A DNA stretch of 11,151 nt from JAVBNJ01 sp031551625 (GTDB taxonomy: Bacteria > Bacteroidota > Bacteroidia > Bacteroidales > UBA932): contig JAVBNJ010000037.1 of the NCBI GenBank assembly GCA_031551625.1, forward strand, positions 1 to 11,151. The letters are read 5' to 3'. Of this stretch, positions 1 to 4,647 are shown piece after piece (position 1 is the stretch's first letter; every line of letters begins with the position of its first letter). A program made the position numbers and the translations under genes. Under the pieces are notes generated by a model. It was given only the letters and a program-made list of their open reading frames with translations. It was not told where the DNA came from and did not search any database.

Positions 1-180
1 TTTTCACAACAAAGTTACCTTGCAGATTTTATACAAAAACTACCCATTAAAACAGAAAATGCTTATTTTAGGCTAAGTGGAGCCGATGTAAGTTTTATAA
101 AAACACAATTCCCAAGTTGGGTAACTCACAAAGACAATAACGACTACCTTAAAGGTTGGTTGTTGTCTACCGCAAAATAA
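1..180 (+). CDS. 3' end of an unidentified gene (partial)
   Basis: An open frame enters from the left edge and stops at TAA 178-180, leaving the last 59 residues. The visible part is hydrophilic and mixed alpha/beta in character, with the segment FRLSGADVSFIKTQFPSWV followed by a short lysine-ending tail. There is no membrane segment and no catalytic motif I recognise. Base use is AT-rich, like the next four genes, so it probably belongs to the same accessory block. A 72-bp AT-rich gap separates it from the next gene, and I see no convincing hairpin in that gap. The family cannot be assigned from this fragment. Confidence 0.7.
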   Translation, partial: FSQQSYLADFIQKLPIKTENAYFRLSGADVSFIKTQFPSWVTHKDNNDYLKGWLLSTAK

Positions 181-252
181 AATTGTCGAAAAATATTTTC
201 CTACCCTAAGAAGCAATAAAAATAAATCTACAAAACTTTAAACCTTACTGCT

Positions 253-852
253 ATGTCACAAAAACGACAAGACGCTAAAGAAGCACATCACTATTGGCAA
301 GATCAAGCTATTTCACAACTATCTACTGCTAATAATTGGCTATTGGCAACTGCTACAGGATTTTTATCATTTTGTATTAGCAGTTATGACATACCGGATA
401 TACGCCTTACTCTTTGTGAGATGGATTGTAAATTAACATTACAGGTAGTTTCATTGTGGTTATCCTTATTTTCTATACTAGCAGGTGCTATTGTTTTAAT
501 TTCACGTTTATTTGATTTTAAACTAACACGAAATGTTACTGCGATTAAGGGCAAATATAAAGAAAATGATAATGATGATTTCCCAAAGTTGACCAATGAA
601 ACACATAATTGGCGATTAAAGCTATGTACATTCATGCGGATAATACTTTCAACTCCGAAGATGGATACGGAAAAGAGTGCGGAAATTCTACTAAATAAAA
701 GCGATGCAGACTATAATAAGACATTCGTTGAACTACAGAATTTACGTCAAGATGCACATGATTTAGGGGGTATTACATGGTGTGTGATAAAATGGCAGGT
801 GGGCTTTCTTTTAGCAGCAGTACTCTGTTATGTTATTTGCATTTTAAAATAG
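253..852 (+). CDS. Hypothetical three-helix membrane protein
   Basis: This 199-residue protein is not a family I can name. Three hydrophobic stretches are visible at about residues 27-44, 64-85 and 180-198. The first two form a hairpin with a short cysteine-containing loop (Cys55, Cys59). Between the second and third helices lies a roughly 95-residue charged region, which by the positive-inside rule is probably cytoplasmic. The second helix ends in SRLFDFKLTRN, which resembles hypothetical small membrane proteins I recall, but this is a weak impression. The protein ends directly after the last helix. The ATG at 253 is the first start in the frame. The next gene begins 19 nt after the stop, so the two are probably one transcript. 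A sensor or anchor partner for the downstream nuclease is an inference from position only. Confidence 0.72.
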   Translation: MSQKRQDAKEAHHYWQDQAISQLSTANNWLLATATGFLSFCISSYDIPDIRLTLCEMDCKLTLQVVSLWLSLFSILAGAIVLISRLFDFKLTRNVTAIKGKYKENDNDDFPKLTNETHNWRLKLCTFMRIILSTPKMDTEKSAEILLNKSDADYNKTFVELQNLRQDAHDLGGITWCVIKWQVGFLLAAVLCYVICILK

Positions 853-871
853 TTGATATTTTCTGCGTACT

Positions 872-1873
872 ATGATTCCTGAGATTCTTATAAAAAAGCA
901 ATTACCCGCTTTAAAGGCAAATAATAAACTGTTTGAAATAATTCAATTAATCAATTCAATTTCTTACAGAAGTCAGCGATATTTTCCCGTACTATTATTT
1001 CCTGAAAATTTTGATACAATATTTGAATCTCAGGAACTCAAGGATGGACTAGGCTATGATAACAAGCCTCAGGATTTACCCAAAATACCAATTGTACCTG
1101 TTAAACCGATTAAAAAATCAGTATGGGCTCCTGAAGAGTACAATCAACCAATCACTAAAACAAAGTACTCTATCGATACCCCCGCATTCTTAATACTTCT
1201 TTTTATAGGAGCCCCCATTCTTTTTATGATTGTTGGAGGTTTTATTAGTCTCATAATTAAGGATGTTTTAAATAGCAAAACCCTAACTGACATATTTTCT
1301 ATTATCCCAGCCGCCATTATAAGTGTATCTGTACTTATAAGATTCGGCATAGAAAAAAACACTATCTCAATAAACAATTATATCAAATACACCAACGAAG
1401 AAAAAGAGAACATAAGATTGGAGTTAGAAGCCGAAACAAATAAGTCCTTTGAAAAACGCATTGAACAATACAATAGACAATATGATAAATATAAAAAAGA
1501 GAAAGAATCGTACCCCAAAAGATGCGAATCATATAAACGATATATGCAGCTATGGGAAGAGAGAATTAACACCCCAGCAAGTGTTGATGACTACTTAAAG
1601 AAAAAAATCCAACTTATTAGAGCTAAAAATTATCAACGAATATCTGAGCCTGCTCAAAGAGGGTATTCCGAAAATACATTATTAGCTGCATTAGATGGGT
1701 TTCATTTTTTTAATAACGTGAAAGTAGATACAACCATGTCTGGTTACTATCCTGATATAGCCGTATGGATAAATCAAAGAATAGGCATTGATATAGAGAT
1801 TGACGAACCGTATGATTTTATCTCAAAAAAGAAATTCATTACATCGATGATGACGAAAATAGCATCGATGTAA
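872..1873 (+). CDS. Membrane-anchored coiled-coil protein with incomplete PD-(D/E)XK-like nuclease domain
   Basis: The uninterrupted product is 333 residues. Residues 1-100 are soluble. Two transmembrane helices lie at about 104-128 and 140-158, followed by a highly charged coiled coil at about 173-235. From about residue 264 a nuclease-like domain begins: GYSENTLLAAL, then GYYPDIAVWI with Asp295, then IGIDIEIDEPY with Glu309 and Asp311. This pattern fits Vsr/DUF559-type PD-(D/E)XK enzymes. After residue 320 the frame changes to a short unrelated tail (KFITSMMTKIASM) and stops at TAA 1871-1873. The missing part of the domain is present in the -1 frame just downstream. The short form therefore lacks the conserved RD and WxVxRF elements and is probably not an active nuclease alone. 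It may result from a frameshift mutation, a sequencing error or programmed frameshifting. DNA or RNA as substrate is unknown. Confidence 0.72.
   Translation: MIPEILIKKQLPALKANNKLFEIIQLINSISYRSQRYFPVLLFPENFDTIFESQELKDGLGYDNKPQDLPKIPIVPVKPIKKSVWAPEEYNQPITKTKYSIDTPAFLILLFIGAPILFMIVGGFISLIIKDVLNSKTLTDIFSIIPAAIISVSVLIRFGIEKNTISINNYIKYTNEEKENIRLELEAETNKSFEKRIEQYNRQYDKYKKEKESYPKRCESYKRYMQLWEERINTPASVDDYLKKKIQLIRAKNYQRISEPAQRGYSENTLLAALDGFHFFNNVKVDTTMSGYYPDIAVWINQRIGIDIEIDEPYDFISKKKFITSMMTKIASM
1825..1873 (+). promoter_or_regulatory. Candidate -1 ribosomal frameshift signal: A AAA AAG heptamer plus stem-loop
   Basis: Bases 1825-1831 read A AAA AAG, with the spaces marking zero-frame codons. This is the heptamer used by dnaX and several IS3-type transposase genes for -1 frameshifting. 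Slippage makes the next codon GAA at 1831, and the -1 frame continues with residues that complete the nuclease domain (EIHYIDDDENSIDVKRDECF). After a 7-nt spacer there is a perfect 11-bp inverted repeat, TTACATCGATG (1839-1849) and CATCGATGTAA (1863-1873), with a 13-nt loop. The zero-frame stop lies inside the 3' arm. Heptamer phase, spacer and stem all fit the known layout. I see no clear upstream Shine-Dalgarno stimulator. The repeat also encodes YIDDD...SIDV, so it could be partly coincidental. Confidence 0.45.
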
Positions 1874-2108
1874 AAAGAGACGAATGCTTTACATCAAATA
1901 ACTGGTTTGTTTTAAGGTTCGCTGAATCTCAAATAAAAAAAATACTGCCGAATGTGTAGAAATAATTCGCGCTCTTGTTAACTTCATAGAAGAGGGAGCT
2001 ATAGAGTACCTGAAGCACCTTCATATATTATTAATTCGCATGGGTGTAAACAAATGGACAAAAGAGAAAGCAAGAGTGTTAGCCCACACTAATAGTAGAA
2101 ATAATTAG
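1831..2108 (+). pseudogene. C-terminal remainder of the nuclease gene in shifted frames
   Basis: From 1831 the -1 frame encodes EIHYIDDDENSIDVKRDECF, then NNWFVLRFAESQI, which are the RD...W-V-L-R-F-x-E elements expected after the IEIDEPY core of Vsr/DUF559-like nucleases. This frame stops at TAG 1957-1959. Coding potential then continues in a third frame. A second -1 shift at the eight-A run 1935-1942 (A AAA AAA in phase) gives QIKKNTAECVEIIRALVNFIEEG and continues through KHLHILLIRMGVNKW to TAG 2106-2108. With one extra A in each run the gene would be a single frame from 872 to 2108 encoding about 412 residues. The tail after FIEEG is amphipathic and not recognised. No internal start is convincing, so this stretch is a continuation rather than a separate gene. 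Confidence 0.7.
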
Positions 2109-2130
2109 CAAAAAAACGCATACTCAACCA

Positions 2131-2670
2131 ATGCAAAAACATGAAATAACCGATTTTTTTCAAACCATTTGCCAAAACAAAGTAATTTGGGGCATTGTTA
2201 ACGATGAAGGAATGCCACGAATTGAATCTAATACTTTCACAGACGACCAAGTATATTCTATCTTTTGGACTAGCAAAGAACAGGCGTTAGCAGCTTGTGA
2301 GTATAGCTTTATCAAGTGCAAACCCGTTGCTATCCCAATCCTCGACTTTGTAGAAAATATTTGCATTGCTATGCTGTTTCAAGATGTGTATGCAGGTGTG
2401 ATTGTAGATGGAGAAAAAGAGGCTATAGAACTAAACCCAGCAGAAGCAATGGAGTATATAGCCCACGCATTGCAAAGTCAAGGAAAAACACTACCGTTCC
2501 GTTATTTTGAGAACTTACCAGACTTGTTGAATGTAGCTGAATCTATCCAAAAACTAATAAAGATAGGCTGGAATGAGGATAATTACTATCACTTCCCTAC
2601 AACGAGTTTATTTGACCGCAGACGAGCCTTCCCAGTCCAACTATTTTTACATTCCATTGCAGAAAAATAA
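2131..2670 (+). CDS. DUF2750-like protein
   Basis: This soluble 179-residue protein has no signal peptide or membrane helix. Its first two thirds match my recollection of the DUF2750 pattern: an early VIWGIVNDEGMPRI strand, an FWTSKEQALAACE segment, then CKPVAIPILDFVENI and a VIVDGEKEAIELNPAEAMEYI end. The family is of unknown function, found in bacteria as small cytoplasmic proteins and often reported near toxin-immunity-like or accessory loci. Residues after about 120 (LPFRYFENLPDLLNVAESIQKLIKIGW) are an extension I do not recognise. The gene starts 22 nt after the end of the nuclease remainder, so it may share a transcript. Only one ATG begins the frame before the conserved part. The family call is by motif and moderately sure. 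Confidence 0.68.
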   Translation: MQKHEITDFFQTICQNKVIWGIVNDEGMPRIESNTFTDDQVYSIFWTSKEQALAACEYSFIKCKPVAIPILDFVENICIAMLFQDVYAGVIVDGEKEAIELNPAEAMEYIAHALQSQGKTLPFRYFENLPDLLNVAESIQKLIKIGWNEDNYYHFPTTSLFDRRRAFPVQLFLHSIAEK

Positions 2671-2691
2671 TACAATAACTTTTACACTAAA

Positions 2692-3099
2692 ATAAATTTT
2701 CCACTAACCTACGGACTAACCAAAACGGGCTTGCCATTAATAGTAGCAAGCCTTTTTAATGAGAGCATCTGCCTGTTATTAGATACGGGTAGTAATCGTA
2801 ACATAATAGACATGCGCATTTACGAGCATTTTAAAGACCAAATTTCAACTACAAAGCAATCGGGTGGAGTAGTTACCCTGCAAGGTGTTTTCAAAGAAAA
2901 TATAACGGTAGAACTGCCTTTTGTAATCGAAAACAGTAGCTATTTTGAGCCGTTTTTATGCACGAGCGAAACGAATGGACTCGATACTATCAAAGAAGAA
3001 ACAGAGGTGCCTATACACGGTATTTTAGGCAATAATTTCTTCGTAAAACATGGTTGGGTTATCGACTTTGAACGAATGGAAGTATATACCACAAAGTAA
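2692..3099 (+). CDS. Retropepsin-like aspartic protease, start codon uncertain
   Basis: The frame contains LLLDTGSNRNIID, the catalytic DTGS motif of clan AA (retropepsin-type) aspartic proteases, and the distal HGILGNNFFVKHGWVIDF motif typical of small bacterial family members (ILG plus a following hydrophobic strand). Such proteins carry one active site per chain and work as homodimers. The first in-frame ATG is at 2812, after DTGS, so it cannot be the true start. TTG at 2731 is possible and gives 122 residues. The residues just before it, INFPLTYGLTKTG, look like a native first beta strand, so I place the start at the ATA codon 2692-2694, where an ATG may have mutated. The frame is the same as that of the preceding gene and is open back to its TAA at 2668-2670. 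There is no signal peptide. Substrate unknown. Confidence 0.68.
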   Translation: MNFPLTYGLTKTGLPLIVASLFNESICLLLDTGSNRNIIDMRIYEHFKDQISTTKQSGGVVTLQGVFKENITVELPFVIENSSYFEPFLCTSETNGLDTIKEETEVPIHGILGNNFFVKHGWVIDFERMEVYTTK

Positions 3100-3256
3100 C
3101 GATTAAACCGACCGCCTGAATGTACAAGTTAGAAACAAAATTAAATTATTAACCAATCTTGAATTAGCAGATGTCAACTGAGATGTCAACCAAAAAATGT
3201 CAGTAAAAAAATGATTTATAGAAGACTGTTTTTTCAGGTTGTTTAGCAACAATTTA
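3100..3256 (+). other. Gene-free AT-rich island edge with a short direct repeat
   Basis: No gene is visible. AGATGTCAAC occurs at 3169-3178 and again at 3181-3190, a 12-nt period. A small hairpin (TTGTT, AACAA) lies at about 3239-3252. The stretch ends exactly where the tRNA-Pro remnant begins. Repeats of this size beside a broken tRNA can be arm-type sites of a tyrosine integrase, but no integrase gene is in the window, so that is only a possibility. Confidence 0.35.
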
Positions 3257-3313
3257 GAACCTGCGACCTGATGCTCCCAAAGCAGCTGCGCTAACCAACT
3301 GCGCTACACCCCG
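3257..3313 (-). pseudogene. Truncated tRNA-Pro(TGG) remnant
   Basis: On the minus strand, reading from 3313, the sequence matches a tRNA-Pro: acceptor strand CGGGGTG, D-arm GCGCAGTTGGTTAGCGC, anticodon loop TTTGGGA (anticodon TGG), variable region and T-arm start GCAGGTTC. It then stops matching at 3257. The expected CGAATCCTGC and CACCCCG are absent and unrelated AT-rich sequence follows. The anticodon stem also carries a mismatch: the 5' side GCTGC faces GCATC instead of the expected GCAGC. Without the T-stem and acceptor 3' strands it cannot fold into a tRNA. The break within the T-loop is a usual crossover zone for integrases that use tRNA genes. It lies 26 nt downstream of tRNA-Ser(CGA), probably in the same transcript. 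Confidence 0.75.
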
Positions 3314-3339
3314 AACACTTATCCACCTGCGCGGTGGTG

Positions 3340-3427
3340 CGGAGAGAAAGGGATTCGAACCCTTGGTACCCATAAAGAGTACAACAGTTTTCGAGACTGC
3401 CCCGTTCGACCACTCCGGCATCTCTCC
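3340..3427 (-). tRNA. tRNA-Ser(CGA)
   Basis: Read on the minus strand from 3427. The acceptor GGAGAGA pairs with TCTCTCC next to discriminator G at 3340. The anticodon loop is CTCGAAA (anticodon CGA, decoding UCG). The long variable arm (GTACTC pairing with GGGTAC) is typical of class II serine tRNAs, and the T-loop GGTTCGAATCC is intact. CCA is not encoded; GCA follows the acceptor stem. It lies between tRNA-Ser(GCT) and the tRNA-Pro remnant. Confidence 0.93.
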
Positions 3428-3441
3428 TTTGTGTTTAGCGT

Positions 3442-3477
3442 AAAAATCTCAAAAACCACGCGGCTTTTGAGATTTTT
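3442..3477 (-). terminator. Terminator-like hairpin between the two tRNA-Ser genes
   Basis: A perfect 13-bp inverted repeat, AAAAATCTCAAAA (3442-3454) and TTTTGAGATTTTT (3465-3477), encloses a 10-nt GC-rich loop. On the minus strand it follows tRNA-Ser(GCT), and its 3' arm ends in five T. The symmetry would let it work in both directions. It probably ends or attenuates the tRNA-Ser(GCT) transcript, or acts as a processing spacer if both tRNAs are co-transcribed. Confidence 0.65.
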
Positions 3478-3485
3478 GTTTTTCC

Positions 3486-3575
<90 letters not shown>

Positions 3576-3596
3576 ATTTTTTCAAAAAGCGGACTG

Positions 3597-3625
3597 CAAA
3601 GATAGTAAAATTTTGGAAATTCAAA
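3597..3625 (-). promoter_or_regulatory. Bacteroidota-type promoter for the tRNA-Ser group
   Basis: On the minus strand TATCTTTG (3604-3597) matches the TAnnTTTG -7 element of the Bacteroidota housekeeping sigma factor. A TTTG lies 17 nt upstream (3625-3622), slightly closer than the usual 19-21. Transcription would begin about 15 nt before tRNA-Ser(GCT). It lies beside, and points away from, the rnhB promoter. Confidence 0.55.
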
Positions 3626-3641
3626 ATTTCCCGTACTTTTG
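3612..3641 (+). promoter_or_regulatory. Bacteroidota-type promoter of rnhB
   Basis: TTTG (3612-3615), an 18-nt spacer and TACTTTTG (3634-3641) fit the -33/-7 consensus TTTG...TAnnTTTG. The -7 element ends only 4 nt before the ATG at 3646, so the transcript would start at or within a few bases of the start codon and be leaderless or nearly so. This supports ATG 3646 over the upstream ATG 3613, which lies inside the promoter. Confidence 0.6.
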
Positions 3642-3645
3642 CAAC

Positions 3646-4257
3646 ATGAAAACAGTGTCTTCCCTCCTACCCTGTGCTACACCCAAGCGGGTGGAAGCCG
3701 GCTGCGACGAAGCCGGACGAGGCTGCCTCGCAGGGCCGGTATTTGCCGCCGCAGTTATCCTGCCGTCCGATTTCTACCACCCATTGCTCAACGATTCGAA
3801 ACAACTAACCGAAACGCACCGCAACACCCTGCGCACCATAATTGAAGAACAAGCGCTGGCATGGAGCGTAGCTTCGCTCAACAATACGGAGATTGACCAA
3901 CTAAATATCCTGTGGGCCTCGGTAGCAGCCATGCACCGCGCCCTCGACGGGTTAGGCACTACGCCCGAATTTATTCTGATTGATGGCAACCGTTTCCGCC
4001 CCTACAAAAAAATCCCACATCAATGCGTAGTGAAAGGCGACGCCACCTATGCTTCAATTGCCGCTGCTTCGGTGTTGGCCAAAACGCATCGCGATGAGTA
4101 TATGGAAAACCTTGCCGCGCAATTCCCGCAATATGCGTGGTCGAAAAATAAAGGCTATCCTACCAAAGCGCACCGCGACGCCATTCGCGCGCACGGCACC
4201 ACACCCTATCACCGCATGAGTTTCCGGCTGCTGGACGAGCAGTTGGCATTGTTTTAG
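3646..4257 (+). CDS. rnhB: Ribonuclease HII
   Basis: RNase HII cleaves the RNA strand of RNA-DNA hybrids and removes single ribonucleotides from genomic DNA, using divalent metal ions. From ATG 3646 the protein has 203 residues, the usual size. Motifs appear in family order: GCDEAGRGCLAGP with active-site Asp21 and Glu22, LNDSKQLT at about 48-55, LIDGNRF with Asp113, and VVKGDATYASIAAASVLAKTHRDEYM at about 128-152, which carries the remaining active-site carboxylate. The C-terminal NKGYPTKAHRDAI and YHRMSFR segments are also typical. An ATG at 3613 would add 11 residues, but it falls within the promoter, so I prefer 3646. The gene stands alone, divergent from the tRNA-Ser genes, and its codon use is clearly more GC-rich than the block to its left. 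I see no lesion. Confidence 0.95.
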   Translation: MKTVSSLLPCATPKRVEAGCDEAGRGCLAGPVFAAAVILPSDFYHPLLNDSKQLTETHRNTLRTIIEEQALAWSVASLNNTEIDQLNILWASVAAMHRALDGLGTTPEFILIDGNRFRPYKKIPHQCVVKGDATYASIAAASVLAKTHRDEYMENLAAQFPQYAWSKNKGYPTKAHRDAIRAHGTTPYHRMSFRLLDEQLALF

Positions 4258-4400
4258 AAAAATCACAAAATCTGATCGCTTTGAACGTAGATATGATAAA
4301 AGCGTAACAACGCCGAGAGGCGCGTACTTGCTTGTTACGTTCGACGGTTTATCAAAGCCTGTGATTTTAATGAGCGAACCGCGCTTCTCGTTTTTTTCAT
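4258..4400 (+). repeat. About 110-nt imperfect palindrome with a possible terminator behind it
   Basis: Directly after the rnhB stop, AAAATCACA (4259-4267) pairs with TGTGATTTT (4360-4368). Inside are GCTTTGA/TCAAAGC (4278-4284, 4352-4358), GAACGTA/TACGTTC (4283-4289, 4336-4342), TGATAAA/TTTATCA (4294-4300, 4348-4354), CGTAACAA/TTGTTACG (4303-4310, 4332-4339) and the central CGCC-GAGA-GGCG (4311-4320, continuing to 4322) with a GNRA loop. Several pairings share bases, so alternative folds exist. A weak GAGCG/CGCTT stem and T7 run follow at 4371-4397. It could be a rnhB 3'-UTR structure, a small RNA or a miniature inverted-repeat element. I do not recognise a named RNA family. Confidence 0.5.
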
Positions 4401-4548
4401 TTACTGAGAAAACGCAATGAGAAATAAAGTAAAAATGATTTTTATCATTGAACTAAAAATTAGTTATGTAAATATATTTGGTGTTATTATACCATGTGTT
4501 TCTGGCGCAAAAGTGAATAGTTTTTGCTCTAACAAAGCCCACATGTCG
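4401..4548. other. Gene-free AT-rich stretch with short palindromes
   Basis: No credible gene is present between the rnhB-side palindrome and the terminators. Small hairpins occur at 4434-4449 (AATGAT-TTTT-ATCATT), 4451-4465 (AACTAA-AAA-TTAGTT) and 4507-4527 (GCAAAA...TTTTTGC). Base composition drops to that of the left-hand island. No promoter is convincing. Confidence 0.35.
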
Positions 4549-4580
4549 CGCCGAAGGAGGTCAATCTCTCGGCGTTTTTT
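4549..4580 (+). terminator. Rho-independent terminator, plus strand
   Basis: CGCCGA (4549-4554) pairs with TCGGCG (4569-4574), with an inner GAG/CTC pairing, and six T follow at 4575-4580. It is oriented to stop transcription coming from rnhB or from the palindromic region. Confidence 0.65.
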
Positions 4581-4606
4581 GTGCACAAACTCAAAGGGGA
4601 AGGTTG

Positions 4607-4631
4607 AAAGCCGCCCTTTTTGGGCGGCTTT
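4607..4631 (-). terminator. Strong GC-rich hairpin after the PorP/SprF gene
   Basis: A perfect 10-bp inverted repeat AAAGCCGCCC/GGGCGGCTTT (4607-4616, 4622-4631) has a five-T loop on the plus strand. It lies 16 nt beyond the stop codon of the minus-strand gene. The T tract on that side is short, so it may be a bidirectional terminator shared with plus-strand transcription. Confidence 0.7.
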
Positions 4632-4647
4632 GATAGTTAATTGTTGT

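Noticed and set aside
1841..1870. Two copies of the 8-bp palindrome CATCGATG read as a protein-binding site
   Set aside because: They lie inside coding sequence and are better explained as the two arms of the stem behind the slippery heptamer, or as codons for I-D repeats.
3613..3645. 11-residue N-terminal extension of RNase HII
   Set aside because: The ATG overlaps the -33 element and lies upstream of the expected transcription start.
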